From Rhizobium phaseoli (GTDB lineage Bacteria; Pseudomonadota; Alphaproteobacteria; Rhizobiales; Rhizobiaceae), in contig NZ_WUFT01000018.1 of assembly GCF_010668805.1 (NCBI RefSeq), positions 1 through 64,000 of the forward strand: DNA of 64,000 bases, written 5' to 3'. Position numbers and translations under genes: made by a program. Positions 55,842 through 64,000 of this stretch are shown in pieces (the stretch's first letter is position 1; each line of letters opens with the position of its first letter). The notes under the pieces were generated by a model, which saw nothing but the letters and a program-made list of their open reading frames with translations, was not told where the DNA came from and ran no database searches.

Positions 55842-57353
55842 TTGCAGGTTGGCATCGATATGGGATTGGCGTCCGGCAGCCCGGCGGCGCTCGATATCGA
55901 GGAGCTGCTGGCGACCCGTCTGCTGGTGCAGGGCAATTCCGGATCGGGCAAGTCGCATCTGTTGCGCCGCCTGCTCGAACAATCCGCGCAATGGGTGCAG
56001 CAGGTCATCATCGATCCCGAGGGTGATTTCGTCACGCTCAGCGACAGGTTCGGCCATGTCGTCGTCGACGGGGAGCGCACCGAGGCGGAATTGGCCGGCA
56101 TTGCCAACCGTATTCGCCAGCATCGCGTTTCCTGCGTGCTGACGCTCGAAGGTCTCGACATCGAACAGCAGATGCGGGCTGCCGCAGCCTTCCTCAACGG
56201 CATGTTCGATGCCGATCGCGAATACTGGTATCCGGTTCTCGTTGTCGTCGACGAGGCGCAGATGTTTGCACCTTCGGTCGGCGGCGACGTCTCGGAAGAT
56301 GCGCGCAAAATGTCGCTCGGGGCAATGACCAACCTGATGTGCCGGGGCCGCAAGCGCGGGCTTGCCGGCGTCATCGCGACACAGCGGCTCGCCAAACTCG
56401 CCAAGAACGTCGCCGCCGAGGCCTCCAACTTCCTGATGGGCCGCACCTTTCTTGATATCGATATGGCACGCGCCGCCGACCTGCTCGGCATGGACCGACG
56501 CCAGGCCGAAATGTTCCGCGACTTAAAGCGCGGCAATTTCGTTGCGCTTGGACCGGCTCTTTCTCGCCGACCGCTGCCGATCCAGATCGGCGCGGTGGAA
56601 ACCTCGGCGCGTTCCTCCAGCCCGAAGCTGATGCCGCTGCCGGATGCACCGCAGGATGTCGAGGACCTGATTTTCACGCCCGATCCGGAGGAGTTTCTCC
56701 GTCCGCCGGTGCGCCGCGCGCCGCCGGCGCCGCGGCCAACGACCGACATTCTCGCTGAACTCTCGCGCTCGACGCCTGTGGCATCCGCAGCGCCGGCCGA
56801 GGTGAGGGCGAGCCAAATGGAGGTTTCCGCCGAGGAGCGGGAAGAGCGCCTTGCCGGGGTGTTTGCCGAAATACTCGACGATCCCACCTCTGCCTTCCGC
56901 ACCGATTCGGTGCTCTACCAGGATTTTCTCGTTCGGCTGCGAATGCGGCGCGTGCCGGGACCGCCGATCGCGCTGCCGGATTTCCGTCGGCGTGTGGCAA
57001 TCTCGCGCTCCGGCGTCGATGCGGAAACCGCAGTGAGCGATTCCTGGGCAACGGCGCTATCGCTGTCATCCAATGTCACCGACGACCTGCAGGGTGTCTT
57101 CCTGATGCTCGCCAAGGCGGCCGTCTGCGGCGAGCCATGCCCGTCGGACGCGCGCATTGCGCGCGCCTACGGCACCCATTCCGCCCGCCGTGCGCGGCGC
57201 CTGCTCGGGTATTTCGAGGAGCAGGGCAGCATTGTCGTGCACACGGATTTTTCCGGCAAGCGTATCGTGGCTTTCCCCGACATGAATTGCCAGACGGCGC
57301 CGGGCGACGCCAACGCGCCCGATACAGGCGATCGGCCGCTGGCTGCGGAATAG
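55842..57353 (+). CDS. HerA-like ATPase (DUF87) with winged-helix-like C-terminus
   Basis: 503 residues from a TTG at 55842, with GAGG a short distance before. Walker A is GNSGSGKSHLLRRLL (31-45) and Walker B VLVVVDEAQMFAP (~135). The central part (GAMTNLMCRGRKRGLAGVIATQRLAKLAKNVAAEASNFLMGRTFLDIDMARAADLLGM) matches HerA/FtsK-type hexameric ATPases. After a Pro-rich linker (~280-330) the last ~170 residues include an HTH-like segment (DARIARAYGTHSARRARRLLGYFEEQGSI). HerA pairs with NurA in archaea, but no nuclease gene is next to this one. Role uncertain: DNA processing or conjugative-type transfer. Confidence 0.85.
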   Translation: MQVGIDMGLASGSPAALDIEELLATRLLVQGNSGSGKSHLLRRLLEQSAQWVQQVIIDPEGDFVTLSDRFGHVVVDGERTEAELAGIANRIRQHRVSCVLTLEGLDIEQQMRAAAAFLNGMFDADREYWYPVLVVVDEAQMFAPSVGGDVSEDARKMSLGAMTNLMCRGRKRGLAGVIATQRLAKLAKNVAAEASNFLMGRTFLDIDMARAADLLGMDRRQAEMFRDLKRGNFVALGPALSRRPLPIQIGAVETSARSSSPKLMPLPDAPQDVEDLIFTPDPEEFLRPPVRRAPPAPRPTTDILAELSRSTPVASAAPAEVRASQMEVSAEEREERLAGVFAEILDDPTSAFRTDSVLYQDFLVRLRMRRVPGPPIALPDFRRRVAISRSGVDAETAVSDSWATALSLSSNVTDDLQGVFLMLAKAAVCGEPCPSDARIARAYGTHSARRARRLLGYFEEQGSIVVHTDFSGKRIVAFPDMNCQTAPGDANAPDTGDRPLAAE

Positions 57354-57377
57354 TAGCGCTTTCGGGCTTTGCCTCTG

Positions 57378-57406
57378 TTGACATTTTCATGACGGCCTTC
57401 TAAACA
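57378..57406 (+). promoter_or_regulatory. Sigma-70-type promoter upstream of rpsD
   Basis: TTGACA (57378-57383), a 17-bp spacer, and TAAACA (57401-57406) make a near-consensus -35/-10 pair about 170 bp before rpsD. Prediction from sequence only. Confidence 0.5.
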
Positions 57407-57441
57407 CCGCCCCAAGCACCGGGCAGCAATGTCCGGTGTTT
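57402..57441 (+). terminator. Hairpin in the rpsD leader, possible HerA-gene terminator
   Basis: AAACACCG (57402-57409) can pair with CGGTGTTT (57434-57441), and an alternative inner stem CACCGG/CCGGTG shares the right arm. Only a short T-run follows. It overlaps the predicted promoter region, so it may instead be a leader structure. Confidence 0.3.
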
Positions 57442-57577
57442 CATTTGACATGTCCCGTGGATCGTTCCTGTTCGCTAACCGGAACATCCTGTCAGATCTT
57501 GCAAGAGATCAGAGGAGGGCGTGTTTCCTTCGCGCGGTTTGGCAACAAACCGGCAGAAACCTTTGAAAGGAAATACG

Positions 57578-58195
57578 ATGAGCAAGCGCGAATCGTCCAA
57601 GTACAAAATCGACCGCCGTATGGGCGAAAACATCTGGGGCCGTCCGAAGTCCCCGGTGAACCGCCGCGAATACGGCCCCGGCCAGCACGGCCAGCGCCGC
57701 AAGGGCAAGCTTTCGGACTTCGGTGTGCAGCTGCGCGCCAAGCAGAAGCTCAAGGGCTATTACGGTGACCTGCGCGAAAAGCAATTCCGCGCGATCTTCG
57801 CCGAAGCCGACCGCCGCAAGGGCGACACCTCTGAAAACCTGATCGGCCTGTTGGAATCGCGTCTCGACGCAATCGTCTATCGCGCCAAGTTCGTTCCGAC
57901 GGTCTTTGCTGCCCGTCAGTTCGTCAACCACGGCCACGTCACCGTCAACGGTGTGCGCGTCAACATCGGTTCCTACCGCTGCAAGGCCGGCGACGTCATC
58001 GAAGTTCGCGAAAAGTCGAAGCAGCTGGTGACCGTTCTGGAAGCCGTGAGCCTCGCCGAGCGCGACGTTCCGGACTATATCGAAGCCGATCACCACAAGA
58101 TGGTTGCTACCTTCGGCCGCGTCCCGACGCTCAGCGACGTTCCGTTCCCGGTCGTCATGGAACCGCAACTGGTCGTCGAATTTTATTCGCGTTAA
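57578..58195 (+). CDS. rpsD: 30S ribosomal protein S4
   Basis: 205 residues from the ATG at 57578, preceded by GAAAGGAAA; the frame starts 19 codons earlier. [49 protein letters not shown] is the alphaproteobacterial N-terminus without the zinc Cys set. The S4 domain is [53 protein letters not shown]. It organises the 16S 5' domain. The gene stands alone, outside the alpha operon where E. coli keeps rpsD, and ends with a strong terminator. Confidence 0.98.
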   Translation: MSKRESSKYKIDRRMGENIWGRPKSPVNRREYGPGQHGQRRKGKLSDFGVQLRAKQKLKGYYGDLREKQFRAIFAEADRRKGDTSENLIGLLESRLDAIVYRAKFVPTVFAARQFVNHGHVTVNGVRVNIGSYRCKAGDVIEVREKSKQLVTVLEAVSLAERDVPDYIEADHHKMVATFGRVPTLSDVPFPVVMEPQLVVEFYSR

Positions 58196-58219
58196 TAAAA
58201 CCAGGCGTTTTCGCATATG

Positions 58220-58250
58220 GAAAAGCCGCTCTTTCGGGCGGCTTTTTTGT
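58220..58250 (+). terminator. Intrinsic terminator of rpsD
   Basis: AAAGCCG and CGGCTTT with a loop CTCTTTCGGG, followed by TTTTT, about 25 bp after the rpsD stop and just before the glutaminase gene. Confidence 0.92.
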
Positions 58251-58266
58251 TATCCGGAGAGAAGCG

Positions 58267-59196
58267 ATGGCGGATTTGCAGGCGACCCTCGATAGTATCT
58301 ACAGCGATATCCTGCCGCGCATCGGCGAGGGTAAGGTCGCAGACTATATTCCCGAGCTTGCCAAGGTCGATCCGAAGCAGTTCGGCATGGCGATCGTCAC
58401 CGTCGACGGCAAGGTCTATCGCGTCGGCGATGCCGATATCGCCTTTTCGATCCAGAGCATATCGAAGGTCTTCATGTTGACGTTGGCGCTCGGCAAAGTC
58501 GGCGAGGGACTCTGGAAGCGCGTCGGGCGCGAACCTTCCGGATCGGCTTTCAATTCGATCGTCCAGCTCGAGCACGAGGGCGGCATCCCCCGCAATCCCT
58601 TCATCAATGCCGGCGCGATCGCCGTCAGCGACGTCGTCATGGCCGGCCATGCGCCGCGCGAGGCAATCGGCGAGCTGCTGCGCTTCGTGCGCTATCTCGC
58701 CGATGACGAGTCGATCAGCATCGATGACAGGGTGGCGCGCTCGGAGACGCAGACGGGATATCGCAATGTCGCGCTTGCCAACTTCATGCGCGCCTACCGC
58801 AATCTCGACCATCCTGTCGACCATGTGCTCGGCGTCTATTTCCATCAATGCGCCCTGTCGATGAGCTGCGAGCAGCTGGCCCGCGCCGGCCTGTTCCTGG
58901 CGGCGCGCGGCAGCAATCCGATGACCGGCCATTCGGTGGTCTCGCCGAAGCGGGCGCGGCGCATCAATGCGCTGATGTTGACCTGCGGCCATTACGATGG
59001 CTCGGGCGACTTTGCCTATCATGTCGGCCTGCCCGGAAAGAGCGGCGTCGGCGGCGGCATCTTCGCGGTGGCGCCGGGCATTGCCTCTATCGCGGTCTGG
59101 TCGCCGGGGCTGAACAAAGTCGGCAACTCGCAGCTCGGTGCCGTGGCGCTGGAGATGCTGGCGGCACGCACCGGCTGGTCAGTTTTCGGCGATTGA
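58267..59196 (+). CDS. glsA: Glutaminase
   Basis: 309 residues, the usual length for bacterial glutaminase of the beta-lactamase-like fold. The Ser-x-x-Lys pair is in [16 protein letters not shown]; other landmarks are [43 protein letters not shown] and the C-terminal [15 protein letters not shown]. It hydrolyses glutamine to glutamate and ammonia. It follows the rpsD terminator directly, with a GGAGAG ribosome site, so a promoter must lie inside or after that terminator. Confidence 0.95.
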   Translation: MADLQATLDSIYSDILPRIGEGKVADYIPELAKVDPKQFGMAIVTVDGKVYRVGDADIAFSIQSISKVFMLTLALGKVGEGLWKRVGREPSGSAFNSIVQLEHEGGIPRNPFINAGAIAVSDVVMAGHAPREAIGELLRFVRYLADDESISIDDRVARSETQTGYRNVALANFMRAYRNLDHPVDHVLGVYFHQCALSMSCEQLARAGLFLAARGSNPMTGHSVVSPKRARRINALMLTCGHYDGSGDFAYHVGLPGKSGVGGGIFAVAPGIASIAVWSPGLNKVGNSQLGAVALEMLAARTGWSVFGD

Positions 59197-59253
59197 CGCT
59201 GTGTTACCGAACTCGTTTCTGCTAAGGCAGATAGATCTCGATAGGACGACGCA

Positions 59254-60123
59254 ATGAATATCGCAGCCAATATCGCCGACGAGTTGGAGAGTGGCGAGGC
59301 CGACATTGGCGGCCATGCGCCTTTTGCCGATGCGCCGCGCTCGGTCTCCTTCAACAAGCTGCGCAAGCGGCTGCTCAGGCAGGTGCGCCAGGCCTTCGAC
59401 GATTTCGACATGCTGAAAGGGCAGAGACGCTGGCTGGTCGGTCTTTCCGGAGGCAAGGACTCTTATGGGCTGTTGGCGCTGCTGCTCGATCTCAAATGGC
59501 GCGGGCTGCTGCCGGTCGAGCTCATTGCCTGCAATCTCGACCAGGGGCAGCCGAATTTTCCCAAACATGTGCTGCCGGATTATCTGACGAAGATCGGCGT
59601 CCGGCACCGGATCGAATATCGCGACACCTATTCGATCGTGAAGGAGAAGGTGCCGGAAGGGGCGACCTATTGCTCGCTCTGTTCGCGGCTGCGCCGCGGC
59701 AATCTTTACCGCGTCGCCCGCGAAGAGGGCTGCGACGCTTTGGTGCTCGGCCACCACCGCGAGGACATTCTCGAAACCTTCTTCATGAACTTTTTCCACG
59801 GTGGACGGCTTGCCTCGATGCCGGCGAAGCTTCTGAATGACGAGGGCGACCTGATGGTGCTGCGGCCGCTCGCCTATGCCGCCGAGGACGACCTGGCGAA
59901 ATTTGCCGCCGCCATGCAGTTTCCGATCATTCCCTGCGATCTCTGCGGCTCGCAGGACGGGCTGCAGCGCAATGCAATGAAAGATATGCTCGCCGATATC
60001 GAGCGGCGCATGCCAGGCCGTAAGGATACGATGCTGCGGGCGCTTTCACATGTGAACCCATCGCATCTGCTCGATCCAAAAATTTTCGACTTTTCCGCCC
60101 TTGGTGTCACCGATCCTTCATAA
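59254..60123 (+). CDS. ttcA: tRNA 2-thiocytidine biosynthesis protein
   Basis: 289 residues. The PP-loop is [17 protein letters not shown] (~66-82). Two CxxC sites, [14 protein letters not shown] and [16 protein letters not shown], are the ligands of the [4Fe-4S] cluster. [21 protein letters not shown] is the conserved downstream motif. It puts sulfur on C32 of some tRNAs, interestingly the same anticodon-loop position TrmJ methylates. Transcribed alone between the glutaminase and IMPase genes. Confidence 0.95.
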   Translation: MNIAANIADELESGEADIGGHAPFADAPRSVSFNKLRKRLLRQVRQAFDDFDMLKGQRRWLVGLSGGKDSYGLLALLLDLKWRGLLPVELIACNLDQGQPNFPKHVLPDYLTKIGVRHRIEYRDTYSIVKEKVPEGATYCSLCSRLRRGNLYRVAREEGCDALVLGHHREDILETFFMNFFHGGRLASMPAKLLNDEGDLMVLRPLAYAAEDDLAKFAAAMQFPIIPCDLCGSQDGLQRNAMKDMLADIERRMPGRKDTMLRALSHVNPSHLLDPKIFDFSALGVTDPS

Positions 60124-60169
60124 AAGTCCGGCTAAGCAGCTGGCTATTATATGAAGAGCAGGATTTCGC

Positions 60170-60997
60170 ATGAGCATTTCAGATCAGGATATTCTCTTTC
60201 TCGGCGATTGCCTCAAGGAGGCAGCGCGCGCTGAAATCATGCCGCGTTTCCGCAATCTCGGCACTGCCGATGTTTCGGAGAAGACCTCGGCAATCGATCT
60301 GGTGACGCAGGCGGACCTGCTTGCCGAACACAGGATTACCGCGACGCTGAAAGAGCGCTTTCCCGCGGCGCTTATCGTCGGTGAGGAAGCCTATGACGCC
60401 GACCGGTCCGTCGTGCCGGCACTTGCCGATGCCGAACTTGCCTTCGTTATCGACCCTGTCGACGGCACCTTCAATTTCGCCGCCGGGCTTCCTGTCTTCG
60501 GGACGATCCTTGCGGTGACAGTCAGGGGTGAAACCGTCGCCGGCATCATTCACGATCCCGTTCTCGGCGATACCGTGACAGCGATCAAGGGCGCGGGCGC
60601 CTTTCTGACGCGGCAGGATGGGCAGTCGACAAAGTTGAAGGTGGCGGAACCTGCTTCCTTGAACCAGATGGTCGGCGGCATCTCGTGGGGGCATATGGAT
60701 GATCCGGATCGTTCGCGCATCTCGGCCAACATGGCAAAGATCAAAATGACCTTTGCTTTCAACTGCTCGGCCTATGAATATTGGATGGTCGCCTCCGGCA
60801 AGCTGCATTTCATCGGCCATGCCAAGCTGATGCCCTGGGATCACCTGGCCGGCGTGCTCGCGCATCAGGAGGCCGGCGGCCATACGGCGAAATTCGACGG
60901 CACGCCCTATCGCCCCGGCGAGACCGCGGGCGGCATCATTTCTGCGCCCGATAAGGAAAGTTGGCAGTTGATCCGGCGCGAGATCATCGGCAACTGA
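60170..60997 (+). CDS. Inositol monophosphatase family protein
   Basis: 275 residues. The metal-binding motifs are present: GEEAYDAD (Glu pair), IDPVDGTFNFAAGLPVFGT, and the C-terminal MPWDHLAGVLAHQEAGG. It dephosphorylates inositol phosphate, histidinol phosphate or a similar monoester; sequence alone does not pick one. It is 41 bp upstream of a paralogue of the same length, so the pair probably arose by duplication. Confidence 0.92.
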   Translation: MSISDQDILFLGDCLKEAARAEIMPRFRNLGTADVSEKTSAIDLVTQADLLAEHRITATLKERFPAALIVGEEAYDADRSVVPALADAELAFVIDPVDGTFNFAAGLPVFGTILAVTVRGETVAGIIHDPVLGDTVTAIKGAGAFLTRQDGQSTKLKVAEPASLNQMVGGISWGHMDDPDRSRISANMAKIKMTFAFNCSAYEYWMVASGKLHFIGHAKLMPWDHLAGVLAHQEAGGHTAKFDGTPYRPGETAGGIISAPDKESWQLIRREIIGN

Positions 60998-61038
60998 TGT
61001 AAGGCCTTTCCCAAAAGGCCGGACCGAAAGGATTTGAC

Positions 61039-61863
61039 ATGACTGCGATTGTCGACGTGGCCGTTCTTGCCGACCTGCTGCGCCGCGCGGCGAAAGCGGA
61101 GATCCTGCCGCGCTTCCGTCGGCTCCGCCAGGATGAGGTGCGCGCCAAGAGCGAGGCGACCGATCTCGTCACCGAGGCCGACGAGCAGGCCGAGCGGATG
61201 ATCAAGACGGAAGCCGCACAGCTCTGGCCAGGCGCGCTGTTCGTCGGCGAGGAATCGGTCGCGGCCGACCCGGCGCTGCTCGGCAGGCTTGCCGATGCCG
61301 ATCTGGCGATCGTCGTCGATCCGGTCGACGGCACGTTCAATTTCGCCTCAGGCATCCCGGCGTTCGGCGTCATGGCCGCGGTCATATCAGGCGGCGAGAC
61401 CATTGCCGGCATCATCTACGATCCGATGGGCGACGACTGGGTGATGGCGGAAAAGGGCGGCGGCGCCTGGCTGCGCCGGCCGGATGGCGAGGCGCAGCGG
61501 CTGCGCGTGGCCGAGCCTGTCGCGCTCGAGCAGATGGTCGGCATGGCCTCGACCGGCTACCTGCCGCAGGAGAAGCGGGCCGAGGTGCTCGGCAATCTCG
61601 CCAAAGTGCGCTTCCTCACCAATTACCGCTGCGCCGCTCACGAATACCGCACCTTTGCCGGCGGCCATGTGCATTACCTGATGTACAACAAGCTGATGCC
61701 CTGGGATCACCTGGCCGGCACGCTGATTTCGCAGGAGGCAGGCGCCCATGCGGCGCGCGTCGACGGTTCGCCCTACCTGCCGCATCATCTCGATGGCGGG
61801 CTGCTGATTGCCCCCGACAAGGCCTCGTGGGACGTGCTGCGGCGTGAGGTCTTCACGGTCTGA
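61039..61863 (+). CDS. Inositol monophosphatase family protein (tandem paralogue)
   Basis: 274 residues. Same motifs as the gene before it: GEESVAADPA, VVDPVDGTFNFASGIPAFG and MPWDHLAGTLISQEAGA. The two proteins match over their full length (shared EILPRFR/EIMPRFR start and W-x-x-x-RRE end), with clear divergence in the substrate-side loops, so they may have different substrates. Preceded by a GAAAGGA ribosome site. Confidence 0.92.
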   Translation: MTAIVDVAVLADLLRRAAKAEILPRFRRLRQDEVRAKSEATDLVTEADEQAERMIKTEAAQLWPGALFVGEESVAADPALLGRLADADLAIVVDPVDGTFNFASGIPAFGVMAAVISGGETIAGIIYDPMGDDWVMAEKGGGAWLRRPDGEAQRLRVAEPVALEQMVGMASTGYLPQEKRAEVLGNLAKVRFLTNYRCAAHEYRTFAGGHVHYLMYNKLMPWDHLAGTLISQEAGAHAARVDGSPYLPHHLDGGLLIAPDKASWDVLRREVFTV

Positions 61864-61908
61864 AGGCATGAAAGGCCCGCTGCGGCATTTGTTCCACTTT
61901 GCCGAAAA

Positions 61909-62382
61909 TTATCCGCAGAGCTTCTCCATGAGGAAGTTCTCCAGGCTCTGCCCGCGTTTCTCGACGATCTGCTTCGTAACCACCCGGAAGCCTTTGCGCT
62001 CGAAGAACGGTCGGGCCGTTCGGCTGGCTTCCGTATAGATTCGGCCAAAGCCGAGCGTCAGCGCTTCATCCTCGACCCTGCGCAACAGACGGCTTGCGAT
62101 GCCGAGCCCTTGAAACTCGGGGTGCACGAACATCATGTCCAGGCAGCCGTCGCCAGTCAGATCCGAAAATCCTGCGGGCTTTCCGTCAAATTCCGCCATC
62201 CAGGCAGGCCTGCTGATCCTTCGCTCCGCCCATCTGTTCCGATCCTCGACATTTGCCCAGGCATCGATCTCAGTCGCTGAATAGTCCTTCGACGAGATTT
62301 CTCGGATGGCCCGCAGGAAAATGTCAATCGTTGCGCCCACGTCGCCTGGCGCGTAGGCCCTGATCAGAATTCTGTCGTTCAT
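61909..62382 (-). CDS. GNAT-family N-acetyltransferase
   Basis: 157 residues. Acetyl-CoA motif A is in MMFVHPEFQGLGIASRLLRRVEDEALTLGFGRIYTEASRTARPFFERKGFRVV (Q/R-G-x-G). The first helix region ATIDIFLRAIREISSKDYSATEIDAWANVEDRNRWAER is typical of a common YafP/PhnO-like group often annotated as GNAT. The acetyl acceptor is unknown. Convergent with the IMPase pair. Confidence 0.9.
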   Translation of the reverse strand: MNDRILIRAYAPGDVGATIDIFLRAIREISSKDYSATEIDAWANVEDRNRWAERRISRPAWMAEFDGKPAGFSDLTGDGCLDMMFVHPEFQGLGIASRLLRRVEDEALTLGFGRIYTEASRTARPFFERKGFRVVTKQIVEKRGQSLENFLMEKLCG

Positions 62383-62409
62383 CGAGAATGCCTTTCACGC
62401 ACACTTACG

Positions 62410-63255
62410 CTACAGGATCGCGAGAATTTGTTCCCACGCTTGCCGCCCTAATTCGGCATCGGCTTCATCACTTCCACCGTGAGCACGCAACGACGATCGG
62501 GGCGTGGTTTCGCCTGGTAGCAGAATGCGGTGGCCCGCATTTTTTCCGAGGACAAGCTCCGTAGCTAGGCCTGAGTCCGCGCGCCTTTGTACAATCGATG
62601 CGGCAAATCTGTCCGACGGCCAAAGGGCGTCATCGGATCCCGCTACAAGCAGAATTCGAGCATTGGTTCTCTCCAAGGGAATAGCCGCTGCCTCGATCTC
62701 GGATTGGTGCACATGGAGACATCGTTCAAACAGGCCGCGATAGGCGACGAGCCCGTCCCTGTATTCGCGCACCCAATCAGGGTCGGACGGTACGAAGGGA
62801 AGCGGCCTGCCTTGCAAAGTCCAGGACGAGCGTTCCGGCCAGTTGACGCCATCAGGACCCGGACCGATATTTCCCCATACGACTGAAGACGGGCTCATTG
62901 CGACGACTGCGCTGATGCGTGGATCGTGGACCGCCGCAAGCAGCGCGGCTTCGGCGCCTTTCGAGGTTCCGAGCAGGACGATGCGTTTGCAGCCGAGTTC
63001 CACGAGATAGTCGATGGCTGAGAAGAAGGTTTCCAGCGGCACCTCGCAAATGCCCGGCACCTGACCTTCGCCGCCGAACCAGCGAAGGGCAATTGCCGTT
63101 ACGCCTCGGCTGGCAAACAACCTGGCGCGGGCCGTATCGACCCGGCCGCTGGAGCCGGCAAGCACTACGACGCCGGTGCCATTGTCCGGTTCGGAATGAA
63201 AGACCTCGCCCTGCAGTTCCGGAGGGAGACGGTGATGTTCTGTATCCAAAACCAA
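62410..63255 (-). CDS. Acyl-CoA thioesterase/BAAT C-terminal-domain alpha/beta hydrolase
   Basis: 281 residues. The nucleophile Ser is in LLGTSKGAEAALLAA (G-x-S-x-G), the acid Asp in LLVAGSDDALWPSDR and the His in KNAGHRILLPG. This order matches the BAAT_C hydrolase domain, without the N-terminal domain of the animal enzymes. It may cleave an acyl-CoA thioester or a related ester. It is 27 bp upstream of the acetyltransferase gene and follows the MFS gene by 14 bp on the same strand, a likely operon. Confidence 0.85.
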   Translation of the reverse strand: MVLDTEHHRLPPELQGEVFHSEPDNGTGVVVLAGSSGRVDTARARLFASRGVTAIALRWFGGEGQVPGICEVPLETFFSAIDYLVELGCKRIVLLGTSKGAEAALLAAVHDPRISAVVAMSPSSVVWGNIGPGPDGVNWPERSSWTLQGRPLPFVPSDPDWVREYRDGLVAYRGLFERCLHVHQSEIEAAAIPLERTNARILLVAGSDDALWPSDRFAASIVQRRADSGLATELVLGKNAGHRILLPGETTPRSSLRAHGGSDEADAELGRQAWEQILAIL

Positions 63256-63269
63256 GCCCTCCGCTTAGG

Positions 63270-64000
63270 TCAGAAGTGGGCGGCACCCGGATCGAGCTGC
63301 GGGCTGTCGCCGGGATGGGTGAAGAGCTTGCCGTTCTCCGCCCAGAGTGTGGCCGCGATCGTCACCGCGCCAAAGAGCGCGAAGCCGCCGAAGAGCGGCT
63401 GCACCGTGCCGTTGAACATCTGGCCGACCAGGCCGCCGAGGATGGCGCCTGCTGTCGTCGAGACGAAGCCGGTGATGGCGGTGGCGGTGCCGGCGAGATT
63501 GCCCATCGGCTCGAGGCTGATGGCGGTGAAATTGGTGGCGATCACGGCAAACATCATCAGCACGATGGTAAAGATGCCATAGGCGATGGCGAAATCCGGC
63601 TTGCCGGCCAGCGAATAGAAGAAGCCTGCGGCCGACAGCGCCGTGAAGATCAGCAAAGCGGCGTGCGAGATGCGGCGCATGCCGAATTTGCGGACGAAGA
63701 AGCCGTTGGCGAAATTGGCCACAGCGATGCCGCCGGCGGTCGCCGCAAAGGCGATCGGTAGCCAGTCTCCAAGGCCATAGACCTCGCCGAACACCTGCTG
63801 CACCGAGATCACGTAAGCGCTGATGACGCCGGTAAACATGGTAAGACCGATCATGTAGCCGCAGGTGATGCGGTTGGTAAGCACGGTCTTGAAGCCGTCG
63901 ACGACAGAGCCGACCGACAGCGGCAGCCGCTCTTCCGGCGGCAGCGATTCTTTCAGCCGCAGAAAAGCCCAGACGAAGAGGATCATGGCGATGATGCCGA
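63270..64000 (-). CDS. MFS drug transporter, Bcr/CflA family, partial
   Basis: The C-terminal ~240 residues are inside the window; the frame is open at the right edge and the first half is outside. About six or seven membrane segments are visible, with GYMIGLTMFTGVISAYVISVQQVFGEVYGL and NLAGTATAITGFVSTTAGAILGGLVGQMFNGTVQPLF, which match the Bcr/CflA subgroup of 12-TMS proton antiporters. It is the first gene of a likely operon with the BAAT-type hydrolase and the acetyltransferase. Confidence 0.88.
   Translation of the reverse strand, partial: GIIAMILFVWAFLRLKESLPPEERLPLSVGSVVDGFKTVLTNRITCGYMIGLTMFTGVISAYVISVQQVFGEVYGLGDWLPIAFAATAGGIAVANFANGFFVRKFGMRRISHAALLIFTALSAAGFFYSLAGKPDFAIAYGIFTIVLMMFAVIATNFTAISLEPMGNLAGTATAITGFVSTTAGAILGGLVGQMFNGTVQPLFGGFALFGAVTIAATLWAENGKLFTHPGDSPQLDPGAAHF

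Noticed and set aside
57440-57490. GTTC-type half sites in the rpsD leader as an SOS box.
   Set aside because: Spacing is not N7 and rpsD is not an SOS gene.

Overview
The window looks like a chromosomal segment of a Rhizobium of the R. etli / R. leguminosarum group. This is inferred from GC-rich coding sequence with rhizobial gene content, from a recA operator of the GAAC-N7-GTAC form described for R. etli, from a RIME-like intergenic repeat, and from a very large homologue of the Agrobacterium Growth Pole Ring protein. No tRNA, rRNA, CRISPR array or prophage was found. About 52 genes are supported, and most are core housekeeping genes.

Layout: 1-1.7 kb is an AT-richer accessory edge. The right end of an IS3-type element cuts off an RTX protein that carries an HExxH metallopeptidase motif, and a small secreted orphan follows. 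1.7-7 kb holds a TetR regulator divergent from an RND efflux operon (adaptor and pump), with a palindromic operator and an intrinsic terminator in the leader. 7-11 kb carries a histidine phosphatase, an LpxH-like phosphoesterase, an MFS permease and an enolase-superfamily epimerase. 11-15.2 kb is a four-gene Mla-type lipid transport operon (permease with STAS domain, ATPase, MCE protein, lipoprotein). 15.3-20 kb has a GAF-GGDEF-PilZ-like protein, a D,D-carboxypeptidase, a stand-alone GlyRS-like catalytic core, a P-loop kinase and an isochorismatase-like hydrolase.

20-28.5 kb is the most striking part. A 2305-residue polar growth protein (GPR/RgsE family, with internal 44-residue repeats) is divergent from a small Hpt phosphotransfer protein. 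Their shared 464-bp intergenic region contains a perfect TTAA-N7-TTAA CtrA-type box and a second TTAA-N6-TTAA site. The CtrA-pathway kinase CckA lies in the same window at 38.4-41 kb. A ferredoxin, the folP-folB-folK operon, ycjX-ycjF, a SixA-like phosphatase, a one-cysteine DksA, a DUF1062 protein and a FliO-domain protein lie between them.

41-64 kb: pseudouridine catabolism (psuK-psuG), recA with its SOS box, alaS, an AraC/GyrI-type regulator, a GST, an acetyltransferase, icd, a FUSC transporter, trmJ-murI (overlapping), a HerA-like ATPase, rpsD, glutaminase, ttcA, two tandem inositol-monophosphatase-family genes, an acetyltransferase, a BAAT-like hydrolase, and an MFS drug transporter that runs off the right edge.
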